NCBI GenBank assembly: GCA_019009955.1
Contig: CM032233.1
Coordinates: 99,847,001-99,911,000 of the forward strand
Length of the DNA: 64,000 nucleotides
Reading direction: 5' to 3'
From: Riptortus pedestris
Taxonomy: Eukaryota > Arthropoda > Insecta > Hemiptera > Alydidae
Shown here: piece after piece, positions 33,741-60,988 of the stretch
Position numbering within the stretch: position 1 is the stretch's first letter
Layout: every line of letters begins with the position of its first letter
The notes under the pieces: generated by a model
What the model was told of the DNA's origin: nothing
What the model saw: the letters and a program-made list of their open reading frames with translations, nothing else
Database searches by the model: none
Program-made: the position numbers and the translations under genes

Positions 33741-35564
33741 TCACTATTTATTTATATATCCCTTTTAAAATTAATGAATTCTATCGCTTCCCCGACTACT
33801 TGTATACAGGCTTACCCTCTCGTCTTGCCAGGGTCAGACAAGAATTTTATTTTGCGAGTCGTCGTTAAATACCTTATTACTGTCCAAACTGGATAGGCCC
33901 CCTTTTTAATTCCTCATAGGAAAATTTTCGGCTTTGAGTTCAACGGAATCGTCCATTGACCCATTCTGCCTAGTTTCGGGGTGACGTATGCACGTATGTA
34001 TCTTGCATAACTCAAAAACGACAGTGTTGAAATTTAGGACTAAGGGCTGCTATATTGGCAGGTTGTGCACTTCCCCTTTTGATTAGAATTGACTAAGAGG
34101 GATGGGAGATTAGAGTGAAAAAATGCAAATTTCTTTGTACCTATTAGATATGCAAGAAAATTTCTTAGATGCATTTTTGTTTATAATAAAAAGATTTTTG
34201 ATTTATATTCTAAAAAATGTTTTAACCAATATTTTGAAACTGAGATATTATATTACTTTTAAATTAAGAGCATCAAAACATTGAGTTTATTTAATGTAAT
34301 AGGAGTATATGGAAGACATGTGATGGCCAAACCACATTTTTGTTTATGAAATCTTTCCATTGATGTTATCCGAATATTTTTAAAACATCGTTTTTAAAAT
34401 ATTTGGATAATTCAAATTTAAACATTGGGAGTAATACTTAAGATATGTAGTTAATTATTTATAATAATAAAGATATTCTGGTATTATTTAAACTTTGAAA
34501 TTTTCCTTTTAAATTGGTTTCTATTTCTGACATTTCAGATCCTTATTAAAGTTTCTTCAAAAAATGAAATTGGAAAAGTTGTCTGGAGTGTAGCTGACTG
34601 CAAAGAAACGTGTTAAGGTGTCTTGGACTTGCCATTCTAATGAGGTATGCAGATAATTATCTTAAACAAAATCATTCAAGAGTGGTGTTTCACTCACTAT
34701 AAGAGTCAAATGTAAAATCTTAATGAACGTACCGTTAGGTTGCATGGTAAAACCTAGGATCTATGGCACTTTCATTATTTAGTTTTCAGCCCTCACCCCA
34801 CTCCTACTCATGTCATATTAATAGTAAGCTGTTATATTATAAACCACTTTATACAAAGCTTAAATACCTTATATTGTCGCCATTCAACTTTTACTCTGTG
34901 AGGTAATAAATACGTTGTGTGATAATGTCGACAATTAAGATTTTCCTCTCTTGACTTGAAAATATTAATGTATTCTATACCATACTCTAGATTTACCCAT
35001 TTCATTATCTTGTAAAAAACTATTTCATAATCTTGATAAGTTGTAGAAAACAATTTAAATTATTTTGTAGAAAACTACTTCATAATCTTGTTAAACTATT
35101 GATGTTCTACTGTTGCTCTTCTATACATTTTTCGGATCTAAAATACTAAGTGAGTTATTCATGCCTTTTTGTTTTCAGCCTTCAGTAAACCTCACACTTC
35201 CATTCATTTGGATTTTACTTAGAAATAGAAAATAAATAGGTAGAAGAGATCACCAGTGTGTTGTAACAGCACGTGGGAAATTTGCTTACCTTACCAGCCC
35301 CTGTGTGATAACTTTTTATTCATTAAGTCGGGAATATATTTCAGTGTTTTCTGTCATTCTTAAAATAAATTAACATACTTATTGTAAAAAAACATCATGT
35401 TTATTTAGTGTCCTAAATAGAATAAAACTATTAACACTACTTACTTATACCATTTCAAGAATGAGTAGCTTTTACTAGAATAGTTTTTTGAATGTAAAAA
35501 AAATGAAATTTCACCACAAACAATATTCTATAGCTACTTTTTAAATGTTATCAAAGCATTTTCA
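33741..35564. other. AT-rich sequence with decayed repeats
   Basis: 33,950-34,040 contains CGTATGTATCTTGCATAACT and a CAAAAACGA motif that read like an invertebrate dispersed repeat. 34,770-35,325 contains reversed family A pieces ending in a head-like CAGCCCCTGTGTG. No gene recognised. Confidence 0.4.
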
Positions 35565-36932
35565 GGGTGCCCCACGAGACCCCCCCTTAACTTATCTATC
35601 ATTTAGAATAGCGACTTGATTCCAATGATTTTCACTCTATTTTTACCAACATTTTCAAAACCGCAGTTAACTTTGATCTATGTTGACTATAAACATGACT
35701 TCTTGACTCTAGCTTCCTTATTTCAAATGGAAACCCCAATTTTTTCATTCTTACTTGGAATCTACCCAAAAATTCATGAGGAATAGACCTCTCACATGGA
35801 ATGTTACGTAAAATAAAACTAATAATTAATAATTATATCAAAAAGAAGGTTTCTAGTACTAACTCAACTTCTAAATCTATGATTTGTTCATTTTCTTTTT
35901 ATTTGGTTAGCTGTCCAGTAGACCCTTCACTGGTACCTCTAACAAATAATTTTGGAATGAAGTGGTTCATTAGATAAACATTTATTGTTAATATTTATGA
36001 GTACGACAGGGGGTGTACTGAAGGCTCGAAATAAAATAAAACAAGCTAATATTGTATCTCAGTTAATACATGTATGTATAGAATAAGTGGTGTTGTAAAT
36101 TACATTAACAACAAGATTGGTTACATTATATTTTTCAATTTGACTCATAATAACAGAGATATTTCAAATTTTGTATTCCCCTGCCCCTCCTCCTGGCTCA
36201 ATTTTAGGTCAGCAATGAACTTGACAAATATTGAGTTTGGTAACGATTAAAAGATTATTATGGCTGGTAACATACAGGCACACACACACATGCCTGTTAC
36301 TGTTCTATTGGCATAATTGTTATAAGTGTAAGATTAAAGATAAAGTTTGTAAGTGTCCAAAATATGTCCATAAGGAGTGGGGATTTTAAGAGGTGGAGGA
36401 TTTCAATTGTTATATGTTGTATGAAACATATCACTTGACCTATCCTGTTGATCAAGTTACATGATATATTTTTTATTAGGATTTTTAATAAGAGATAAAT
36501 ACAGTGTGGGATGAGTAATCATTAGTGTGGCTTTCCATAATGTTTAGCTTAAGCAGACCCTGCATGATGGAATCTTTTGTTATACCTGATGGTCCTCATT
36601 AGTCAAACTTTTTTATTATAGCATTATATAGCCCAAGGTATATTTTAAATCCTTTTAACTTGATTTATTAGCTTTGCTCGCCATATTTAGTGTTTATCTA
36701 ATTCCTTTGGTTTATTTTCATAATATTAGCATAATAAGAGTGGGGTAAAGAGGAAACACCGACTTTAGGACACGTGCTTAATGCTAAAACTATTTTTTTT
36801 GGAATTAATAAATAACGCATCTGAAAGGTCTCGATGAGAGCTACAACTTTGATCCTTTGCAATTTTGTGGTATCTCTAACTATTTAAAAGATATTTCAAT
36901 TTTGGCCCACAAATATGGGACACCCTGTATAT
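35565..36932. mobile_element. Composite region bounded by CAGGGTG and CACCCTG ends
   Basis: CAGGGTGCCCCACGAGAC occurs at 35,565 and GGGACACCCTGTATATAC at 36,920. Both resemble the ends of the element at 37,430. Between them lie diverged family A pieces (35,995-36,575, including a reversed head with CAGACCCTGCATGATGG). It may be one element with an insertion or two unrelated ends. Confidence 0.35.
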
Positions 36933-37430
36933 ACATACAATAGCATTGTTTATCTGAAGAGTTTTCAACATGGTAAATAAGTATTGAAGCTATCTAACTA
37001 TTCTAGCTTTAATACGCACTTCATATTATTATTTCTTGTTAATATTCCACCCAGACAGTAATCTGATTTAGAAATTGGAAATTTACAATCCCCCAAAATG
37101 GCTGGTCTCCCAAATTCTTAGTCATCCTAATATAATCACTGCTATATTTGATGATGACTCAACAACTTCCTTCCTACCTTGGTCTTGTAGTAGCATCTTC
37201 CCGAAAATGAAGTTTGGGCTATATGATCTAACAGCATTTGCTTTATATATATAACACCAAGATTTGTACTTTTCTTTGGATAGGTGGTTCTAAGACAATG
37301 TAAAACAAAACAAGTGATATAGAGTAGATTCATCCTCATCAATCCAATAAGCTTGCTAAGCATCCCATTAACTGTGATGCCTCTAACAACTTTAATGATT
37401 ATGACAATATAACAACTTAATATATATTCA

Positions 37431-37971
37431 GGGTGTCCCAACTTCCCGTGCCACCCTCCTTAAAATCGCCCATTGTTTTAATAAAGGGCTGAGACTTGGT
37501 GTCCAATAATTGTGATGCCTGAAGAATCTTTTTAGTCCATATTCAACCACGAACCTTCTCCAGTACTTCTCCAGCGACCATAACTTTGGAATTTCCAATG
37601 GAATGCCCTTTGTTTTTATGGTGGATTCTTGTAGAAAATCAAATTCTAAAATGAGTTTATATTGGTAAATATTTCGATTTGACGTATCCTTTAGCCGTAA
37701 AATGCACAAATCTTTATTTCAGAAACGGCACCTTTTATTGAAAAATGCTGTGACATGAAAGTTGTAGTCAACAAAATTATCTTTGAAACGAGACTGCGGG
37801 GAAAGGAATGGATTCTTCTGGAGAAGTAATGGAGAAGGTTACAAAGTTGAATATGGACTGAAAAGATTCTTTAGAGGTCCCAATTATGGCACAGCAAGTC
37901 TCAGCCTTGTATTAAAATAATTGAAGATTTTAAGGGGGGTAGCACGGGAACTTGGGACACCCTGTATATAT
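37431..37971. mobile_element. ~540-bp element with long CAGGGTGTCCC inverted repeats
   Basis: The left end is CAGGGTGTCCCAACTTCCCG and the right end, inverted, is CAGGGTGTCCCAAGTTCCCG. The arms stay recognisably inverted for more than 200 bp (GGGCTGAGACTTGG-GT at left, CAAGTCTCAGCC at right). No transposase is present. CAGGGTGTCCC termini are frequent in arthropod MITEs, but the superfamily cannot be fixed without a target duplication. Confidence 0.65.
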
Positions 37972-39204
37972 GTACATATATAAACACAAATATACTTATA
38001 CATAATTAGAATATAAATGTTATAAGATGTAGTAATATGTTATGTATTATTGTAGTATTGGTTTATACAATTTAATATCAGGTCTTTGCCCACAAGGTGG
38101 AATGATAATTATTCTCAAGAACAAGATTTAACTGAATTTCCTGAAATCATCATCAGAAGACAACAGTGATTTATAAGTGAATGGTGGTGTGATGTGCATG
38201 TGGGCTTTCTGTATAATTGACCAGTGGCCCACACTTACATCACTTGCAGCCTTCACATCTATTTTTCTTCCATTTCTGATATCACGGCTTTATATGTAAC
38301 ATCAGTATCTGCAGCCTACAGTCTTCAGTGCTAACAATCATACTGGTTGTTGGTTATTAGCAACACCCGGTTTTATTGCTCAATTAATTCTCCTATGCAA
38401 TTTTATATATCCTTCAATTTGTTATGTCTGCTTTCCATTTTATATCTGTAATTTAGTGGGTTTCTATATTATTATAGTATTATCTATGAATGTAATATAG
38501 ATCACTTCCCTTAGGTGATAATAATCCTATCCTATTTCTATCAGCATGGGAAGTGATATAATTTATAATAAATATACAGATTCAGGCACTAATTGTCAAT
38601 GCTTGCTGGATTAAATTAAAAATAACAAGAACATTCACATCCGCAATGTCTTAAATTACAGTATTTTAGCATAATTTGGCAAATTCAGGTCATTAGAATA
38701 TTGTATCAAAGCTATAAATTTTCAGCCCAAACTACTGGTCAATAAATAATCAAAAGCATTCCATCATAATTAAGATAAACTCCTCTTAATTCTGATAAAA
38801 TAGCCACTTTATATTTCCATCTTTTTCAGGAGTTTTTACTCTGAATTTCCATATAAGAATACAACACACTTCTAGGTTTTGTGTATATACTCTAGTATGA
38901 GTGCATCTTACTAAAATCTACACCACCATACTTTTTCACTATTTGCCCACCCTTGTCTTTGATACGCAGGTTTTGTGAGGACCCATGCTTTGCAAAAGCC
39001 CAGAACTAGATCTACAGTTGCTTTGATTTTTTGTTTTTTACTTTGATATTGATCCATGTAAAAAAAATACATTCCAATGCTATATGTTCATTCTAAGTTA
39101 TACTTTTAAATAACTCAATAAACATAAGCAAATTTAAACAAGTTTTATTTGTTGGCCACCATGTGCTTATGAGGCTTTGATTGAAAACTTTACTTAAATA
39201 TCAA
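37972..39204. other. AT-rich non-coding stretch
   Basis: No gene, RNA or repeat with ends recognised. Confidence 0.4.
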
Positions 39205-39475
39205 GGGCGTGCTCAGGGGCAAAGCTGGGGGGGGGTGAATGGTCATTCAAGTTACAAAATTTTACTGCAGAAAAGGTAAATAAACCAAAATTTTTAAAAA
39301 ATTGAATGCAGTGCATTTATTAGTTATTACAATTATTTGCTTTAAAAAATATTGATTTTTATTGAAATTATTTTATTAAAAATTTTCTTTACCTAATTTT
39401 GTTTTGTTTCATCAGGCCAGAGGGGGGGGGGGGGGCAGGTGCCCCTCCTGGCTCTCACTGGGTACGCCCACGTAT
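39205..39475. mobile_element. MITE-like element with GGGCGTRCCCAG inverted ends
   Basis: The left end GGGCGTGCTCAGGGGCAAAG is followed by a G-run (39,227-39,236). The right end has a G-run (39,422-39,435) and CTCACTGGGTACGCCCACG. The GGGCGT...ACGCCC ends are inverted. The interior is AT-rich with no coding capacity. Confidence 0.5.
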
Positions 39476-39780
39476 ACAATCTGTTTCAGCTCTATAAGCT
39501 TTTGTGAGTCCAGCATCATTTAAGTAAGTGAGTATCTTACTTTTTCTATTTGCCCTTTCAGGAATACCATTATCATGAGTTATTTTTTACATTGGATTTT
39601 TGGTGATTACTTTGATTCTTCAGGAAATTGCTCAAAGTATAGTTAGCATTGTTCCTGCTACTGCCTGAGTGTAATAATCCTTTACCATTCTGATTTTCGA
39701 GAAGTATATTTTATATGTTGTAACCACACTGAAACCAAAATGAAAACATGTATATTGCCAATAGATTCAGTCTCCATTAA

Positions 39781-39828
39781 CCCTTTCCTTGCGCAAAGCC
39801 ACTCTAGTGGCTTTGCGTAAGGAAAGGG
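39781..39828. mobile_element. 48-bp all-hairpin piggyBac-type MITE
   Basis: TTAA flanks both sides (39,777-39,780 and 39,829-39,832). The element is almost entirely a palindrome with arms CCCTTTCCTTGCGCAAAGCC and GGCTTTGCGTAAGGAAAGGG. TTAA duplication and CCC termini are the signature of piggyBac transposition. Confidence 0.75.
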
Positions 39829-39832
39829 TTAA

Positions 39833-42800
39833 TCCACATAAATCAGTACACCAACTCAAGAGGCTGTTTAGTTCTAAATTTGTTTTCCTTGAAGGTTAAG
39901 TTTGTTTTCTACATATAAAAATTACACAAGTGGATTCACAGATTGTTAAATCATTAGTGCCGCGGGCCATTGTCTTCAAAGTTGATCAAACCAAAAACTT
40001 GCTCACTAATATTAGATGACACTGTCTTCAGTTTATAAATACCATTTTAAATTGATTCTAAAATATTGACTCCACCACTAGAGGCGCAGATCCCATCAGA
40101 ATCCCCATTGAAAACTACTTTATTTACTTTTTATGCTATTTTTCAGACTGAAAGGAAATTTACCTTAATATCTCGTGCAACATTGTGAGTGGTGAATTTG
40201 TCATTTATTTTGTAATACAATGAAATATTTGAGTTAACATAACTTATTAAGTTTTTCAATAATAATTAATTGTTCGATGCAATTATTTTTTAAAGAACCA
40301 CATTTTACCTTCCCTGGGTTGTAGTCCTGAAATTTAGATTCAGTTAGGTGCAACAGACAATACACAGAAATCTATGTACTATTCAGATAATGTTGCCTTG
40401 TCCATACACAGACATGTGAAAAATGTCCCTTCTGTTGTCCATTGTTGCATTTGAGACTTTGCTCCTACTATGAGCTCCTATATGTCCTTCCTTTAAATTT
40501 AAAACATTTTATTCCTCTCATTTGTTAATATATTACGTTACATGAAAGTTGCCAGGACTGCTATAATGGTTCAGGGATTAATTGTTGTTCAGGGCTACAC
40601 CATTCGACCTGGGGGATCAGTTTTTATTGTTAAATTTGTATCTTTGTAAAAAATGGCTTTTAAGGCACCTCAGTTCTGGTTAACAGTAGAGTTTCAATTC
40701 ATTCATCACTTATTTAAACTTTAATGTCCCAAAATTGTTAAGCTGTAGAAATAACTTTGTTAATATATTCCTCTATAATTATATCCTTGCATAAATGAGT
40801 TAGAATTAATTGTCTTATTAAGCTTACACATCTTCAAGCTTCCAAATAGCTTAATGTGTCCCATATTTCTTTACAACCTGTGTGTTTATCAATCTGGTAT
40901 TGCAAACCTTTTAATCTTTGCAAGAGCTTTGCAATCCTTTCCCAAGTCATCTCATTCTTCACCAATTCTCGAGCCAGTTTACAGTGATATAGTTGCAAAT
41001 AACCTCTCATTTGGAGCTTCCAAGAGGAATAATTCTTCCAATTTTTTTGTTACAACCCTGGGTTAGATGCCATCATTTAGGACAATATTTCAACTGACCA
41101 TTATCGAGTAAAAATCTTCATATGATTCACTCTAACTACCTTAACTATTCATGTATTCTATACACTAGAAACAACTGTACTCCAGTGCTACTCTGAGACC
41201 TTACCCTTTGCTGATTTGTGGTTTTAAATATGTGAATAAACATATTTGCACAGTGGAAATGGTCTTCTTTTTTGCACATAATACAGCCTCTATACACGGG
41301 GTGGACGCTTAATTTAGGCAGTGCTGTGTAAAAGCATTATATTCACTTAGATACCCAGCATTAAGTACTGGTAATGCATATAAAATGCCCTTAAATTAGG
41401 GTATGTTCAACAAAAAGCATGAATGTGCTGTCTGCTAGCTATCAAACCTCTCTTGAGAAATAGTTAGAATAATGAAAAATTATTCCCTGCACAGAGATCA
41501 CAGTAGATGATGAGTGTAATTTATTGAAATGTTTCTTTGGAAGTTCAGACTAAATAAAATTTGTTCTTTTCTAGGCCAAAGCCAAAATAGTAAATACATA
41601 GGTAGAAGGTGAGAGTAATAAGGACTGATATTTCCTTTGAATTCATGCCAGAAGTATATATAACATGGCATAACAATACTTCTAAAAATTGTAACTGTAA
41701 GAGGATCTGAATTATTTTTGTTGAACAATGGCATAGGGATATTAATTAGGCAGGTGCCATTAAATTACTTGCATAAGTGAAATTCACAAGCAGATTCTTA
41801 TGTAGGTTTTCTGGTCTAACATTTCGAGTGCTCTTTTTCTTTTTGTCTTGAAATACCAAACATTCCCTGTTTTTTTCAAACACCTCTCCTACTTTTTTAT
41901 TCCACAAAGCACAGAGTGAGATTATTTATATGTATATTTTGATGTATTACTTTAGACATTGAAGAAATTATGCATTTAGTTTAGCAAATAAGGAATGATG
42001 CAACTAAAAAAATGACAAAACAATGATCAAATTATATTTCCATTTAATTTATAAAAACAATATTAATATTTACCACATGATATAATATTTTTAAATTTAC
42101 AATGAAAATGCAGTTAAATATATTTTTATGTATGTTGTGTGAATATTTGTGTGTATATATAAGTATATATACACAATTAATGTTATTTCAGTAGCTGATA
42201 ATATAAAGGAAATTATATTTCATTTTTGTTTTTTATTTTCCTTCAAAATAATTAAGAAGAAATACAATAAAATAAATAAATCTACATTATACATTTTATA
42301 ACTTGAATTGTGAAGACAATAAGACAATTACACATAATAATTAACCTTTTTCTCTTTATGCTAACAAGCTTTTATATTTTAAATACAATTAAATATATTC
42401 CAATATTCATATTATTATATATCTATCACTACCTCCATTTCCTAATCTTTAGCCATAGGTAAACGGAGTAGAAAATAGATTTGAAAGTGGCATATTTTTC
42501 TTTGAAAATTCAACAAATAATATGACAGAAAAGAAATATGGTATGTTTCCAATTAAAAAAATGTTTGTAACATTTGCTGAACTAACTACAGATGGAGGAT
42601 AAAATTGCTAAACTTATTAATAGAATTTAAAATTAAATATAACAATATATATTTAGAGTCTATTTCAAAGCAATTTCAAAAGTTACATTATGGCAGAAAT
42701 AAATAACAAATAAAAAGAGTTTTATTTACAATAAAAGGAAATAGTTGCTTCACACTTTTTTTTATTATTTTTATTTTATTTTATAGAAACATGTTAAATG

Positions 42801-44869
42801 CAAACATAATTTTCAGGTTATTGAAGATCACCTACTATCTAGTCAGAAGTTACTTCAAGGCTCTAATCATTATTAGAAGTAATTTGTAAAATACATACAG
42901 AAACGGAACTTATCAATGGAAGATGCATATATTTTCTTTTAAATAAAACACACTTTTTCATAGGAAGATTTAAATCTGGAAGTTGCATCATCTTTCTTTG
43001 TCTTTTTATATCTTTATTTCAAAAAAATTATCATTATTCTTTTAAACACTAATTTATCTTTCTCTTTATGCAAGATCACATATAAAGCAACGTTTAATAA
43101 CCTAAGCTTGATATGAGATGTGAATTTAATAATTTATTAAAGCCAAAATTCTATAATTGTTATATACTAAGTGCTATTCTTCATTAAAGATTAAGCTACA
43201 CGACAGATGTAGACAATAAACCACAATGCCAGCAACTATATACAGTTTGTTAGCATTTTATTTGATAAATCTACACATCTAATGCCTCTAACAACCACAA
43301 GAAGCTAATATATACACCCGTCTGGTATTGTGAATCATCACAGATAAACCAAGTCCAATGAATTGATTAAAATAATAATAATAACATTGATTTGTGTGCA
43401 ATCTCACTGTTTTTATTAAATATACATTCAAATATTCGGTATGAATAGGCATTTTTAGATTTTTATAAAATTAAATGAAATTTCAAAGCAACGTGATGGG
43501 ATAGACCCATTTGATTGTATAAATTTTTAAATTATAACACGAATATATTAGACAAAAGCAGATTTATTAATAACTATAAACATTTGACAATTTTACTACA
43601 ATCTAAATTTTGGATAATAATTATTTGATTACTATCTTACTATTTCAAAGTATAGGGTTATGAAGTACAAGGCGAATTACTATTTCATCAACTGCATAAG
43701 GCAATTCAGTTGGATAAGAGTAATCAACGGGCAAAATACAATCACCAACTTGTTTTGGGCAGATTTAGTAAATTAATTAAGGGTTTTAAGTTTAAAAACA
43801 GGTGTAAAGTTAGGCCACCTCGTACAATTAACACCATTGATATTAAGAAAATATTGTTTATGAAATGGGTACTATATTCCCAAAGGTACGGTTACCAGGT
43901 TGTACTAGTCTATTATTAACATTTAATAGGAATAATATGAAAATCATGTTTAAGTGTTCTCACACAACATTTTCTATATTTTTTTATTTACTTTTTTGTA
44001 TATGAAAATCAATAATTTTTTTTTAGCAATAACACAACAGATTCACACAAAACATACAAATCACACACCAGAAATGCACACTATGCTTGTTCATTTTCAC
44101 AATAAAAAAAATAGAATATAATTAACAACTAACTAATGAGGTCTTATTTTGGGCTTTTATTTACAAAGGAGAGCTTAGGATTGTTTTTTATAACACTTAA
44201 TACATTTGATTTTCATTGGAAGAGTTCAGTAGCTATTCTCAATTCCAAACATAAGATTAATCTCCATTTGTGTGTAAAAGCAAGCCTACTATTTATTTTT
44301 TTTTTGTTTATACCCTTTGAGATAATTTTTATATTCATATATATTTTTCTACATACTTTTATCACATTTAAAATATGTGCCATAACAAAATAAATTTCTT
44401 TATAAAACAATAAATAGCACCACAAAGATGAAATACACGCACATGCACCCATGCACACATTTAAAGATTAGAAAAAAAAAGATAAACAAAAAAGCACACA
44501 GTTATATGAGAGTATTAATGTCTGATAATTTGAGTTTCCATGAATGTGCTTAGTAGCATGCGTGTGTGGGCACCTGTGGACATGCTTGGTTAATATTAGT
44601 TACACACTCAAGTTCAAATATTTCATCTTTTTGGAAATGATGTAAACTATGACAGTAACCAAATCCGGTATCAAGTGTTCGCTTTTAAAATGACAGGCAG
44701 AAGAGAAACACCAATTTTAAAATTAATAATAGAGAGACTAGAGAAATGGAAAGAGTACACATTGGCAATGTGGGAGAAATTCATTTGCAAGACAGAAAGA
44801 GAAACTGAGAGATAGAGGAGGAGGAGATAGTGCAGTAATGGAACATAAGAGTATGTGACAGAACAAAAC
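39833..44869. other. Long AT-rich non-coding stretch, few repeats
   Basis: No family A or B repeats and no exon recognised on either strand. The open frames at 40,854, 41,498, 43,710 and 44,136 have low-complexity or unrecognised sequence. The stretch lies downstream of the kinase gene and could include long 3'-UTR or intergenic DNA. Confidence 0.4.
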
Positions 44870-58808
<13,939 letters not shown>

Positions 58809-58986
58809 CAAACTAATTTTTTTCTGCATAATTGTATTTGGCAGGATTAAAATCAGGGTTAATGAATGAAAATCCCCGAAATTCTTCTTGATTTATTGAC
58901 CTAACTACATCTCCATTAACTGGTGTGAGAACAGGTTCTTCTTTAGTGAACTCAGCATCAAAATTTAAAGCATCTTTTTTGCTTTT
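58809..58986 (-). CDS. PRKCE: Protein kinase C epsilon-type, terminal coding exon
   Basis: An acceptor (ATTTATTTCCAG) precedes [18 protein letters not shown], then [33 protein letters not shown] and NYAEKN, with TAG at 58,815-58,813. This is the C-terminal extension of a novel PKC. The turn-motif Thr-Pro sits in VLTPV and the hydrophobic-motif Ser in FRGFSF. Both are priming phosphorylation sites in the family. NQEEFRGFS matches epsilon isoforms (Drosophila Pkc98E, vertebrate PRKCE). A consensus donor (TTTG|GTAAGTAT) begins just after the stop, so the transcript may contain a 3'-UTR intron. CDS is 58,813-58,986. Confidence 0.9.
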
Positions 58987-59114
58987 CTGGAAATAAATTT
59001 AAATGTACATATACAAAACTGAAAATAAAATAATTCCCTATAATGTATGCACAACTGACTAATATTTTTTTGTCAAGGTACTAATTTAGTTTAAATAATA
59101 TATACTATGCTTAC

Positions 59115-59261
59115 GATTTTTGGTTTGAATGGCGGTTTCAGTTTACGAGCTTCAAGAGCTTCCCAGTCCATCTCTTTGAAAAAGCTGTGAGTCCTAATGG
59201 CTTGCTCTCCTCCTTGAATACTAACACAACCTAACCTTTTGCTTGGATTCTTGGTCATAAA
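59115..59261 (-). CDS. PRKCE: Protein kinase C epsilon-type, penultimate coding exon
   Basis: 49 codons in phase 0: [20 protein letters not shown], then [20 protein letters not shown] and LKPPFKPKI. It covers the end of the kinase C-lobe (KNPSKRLG is the conserved helix H/I region) and the start of the AGC-kinase tail (PPFKPKI). Acceptor CCAG and donor GTAAGC flank it. A 128-bp intron separates it from the terminal exon, and a 3,254-bp intron separates it from the next exon upstream. Confidence 0.95.
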
Positions 59262-60082
59262 CTGGAAGACAAATAAATCATTGAAAATACTACCTACTTA
59301 TTATAATGCAACAATAAAAATAAAAAACTAATGAACATTAAAAGTGAAAGGATTCCTTAGAGCATAACTATGAGATTAGACATTGATATGCTTAACAAAA
59401 TAACTATAATTAAAAAATGAGAATTATAATAGTTTAATAGATTTGAAATTCACTGTAACTTTTACTGAATTAGTCCCCTTTAAAGAAAATAAAAACAGAA
59501 TTTAAATCATCAATAATCCTATAAATGAAAAATTGCCCACCAATAATTTTCCTAGCAGGCATATTTCAAATTATTGAAGATAATAATGACATGATAACAC
59601 TATGGCTCAGTGATTGTAATAATAATGAGTTCGGACATGAGTGACACAGTGTGTAGATCAGTCCTGTGGCAAAATTGTTTATCAATGGTACAACACATAC
59701 CAACTAAAAAATAATTCGGATTTATAAGTACTTTATTGTGTCTGCTCTTATGTGGTAAAATTTGAGAGTAAAGGGTGAAGTTAGGGAAGTGGAGAGGACT
59801 GGTATAAACGAGATAGAGTAATTAGACCTCTTGCAAATCGATTGTGCTTCTCAATTGTCATAAAGGAACCCCAACCACTCCCAGGCACTCAGACATATCC
59901 TACAGTCAGCTGATATATATACTAGGAGGAGTGTGCAACCTCTTGTCCTTACGTAATTTTACATTTACATTTTCAAATTCAAAAGCATAGTTCACCAACA
60001 ATAAATACATCTAATAGGATATAACCAATCTATTCAAAAGCAACCTCCCACTTTATATTGTTAAATCAATGAATATTTTGAA

Positions 60083-60941
60083 ATGGGGGCTAAACTGAAT
60101 GAGATTTTAAGGAAGTTAGATATCCTAGAAGAGGTTAAAACTAAACTAGATAGATTGGAGAACACATTGGAGATAGATATTCGAAATATTCATCGATGTA
60201 GTAGCAACCCAAAATAAAGTTGAAAAAATAAAGCAGACTCTAATAAGGCAAAACCTTGTGGTGTTTGGCAATGCTGAAAACAATTATGAGCTATTTAATG
60301 AATTTGTAGATATATGCTATAATATGAAAATAGTAATACGTATGTTTATGGCTAAAAAGATCAAGAGAATGAATACACACATCAACACTAGACCTGTAAA
60401 AGTTAGCTAAGGGGTTATAATTTTGAGGAATAATATTCTAAGAAAGTGGAATACACTAAATTCAATGATTTTGGAATAAAAGAAGACCTACACAAGGAAA
60501 TAAGGAGTATAAGAGCTATCCCCTCACTTTATAAACTATAGAAACAGAGGCATAGTGATATTTAACCCTTTCCTTGTGCAAAGACACTATAGTGGCTTGA
60601 ATCAAGCCACTATAGTGGCTTTGCGCAAGGAAAGGGTTAAGTATGGTAAACTTCTGGTTGATGGGAAATTGTTGAATTTAGATGAGATCAGCAAGAAAGC
60701 TGACTCTAGATGCACCAAGAGACAATGGAGTGATGAAGATTCCTCAAAAGAAAATATACTAAGTACTCCACCAAGAGATACACAAATTAAACAGAAGAAG
60801 AAAGTAGACAAAAAACAAAGGAGTCACAGCTTGGAAAAACATTATCAGAGAATTCTGAATACTGAGACTGAAACAAGTATACCCAAGGACATCTTAATGT
60901 CCAAAAGTAGACAGTCTTACTACCAGACCTTATCTAAATAA
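60083..60941 (+). pseudogene. LINE ORF1 remnant split by a hairpin MITE
   Basis: From ATG 60,083 it reads MGAKLNEILRKLDILEEVKT, a coiled-coil start typical of LINE ORF1 proteins. After a frame change come LIRQNLVVFG (RRM-like core) and, near 60,530, NYRNRGIVIF. A 71-bp MITE follows. The frame resumes as KYGKLLVDGKLLNLDEI and ends at 60,941 in a Lys/Ser-rich tail. ORF1 proteins bind the element's RNA for retrotransposition. The copy lies in the kinase intron, antisense to the kinase gene, and is clearly dead (frameshifts, insertion). Confidence 0.65.
60566..60636. mobile_element. 71-bp all-hairpin piggyBac-type MITE inside a LINE
   Basis: TTAA is present on both sides (60,562-60,565 and 60,637-60,640). 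The arms are CCCTTTCCTTGTGCAAAGAC... and its near-complement, about 35 bp each with two mismatches. The outer ~20 bp matches the 48-bp MITE at 39,781. Removing the element with one TTAA rejoins the host LINE frame as VIF-KYGKLL. Confidence 0.8.
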
Positions 60942-60988
60942 CATACCTCAAGATCTGATCAAGAGATCTGACATAAGCAAGGAAAAAT

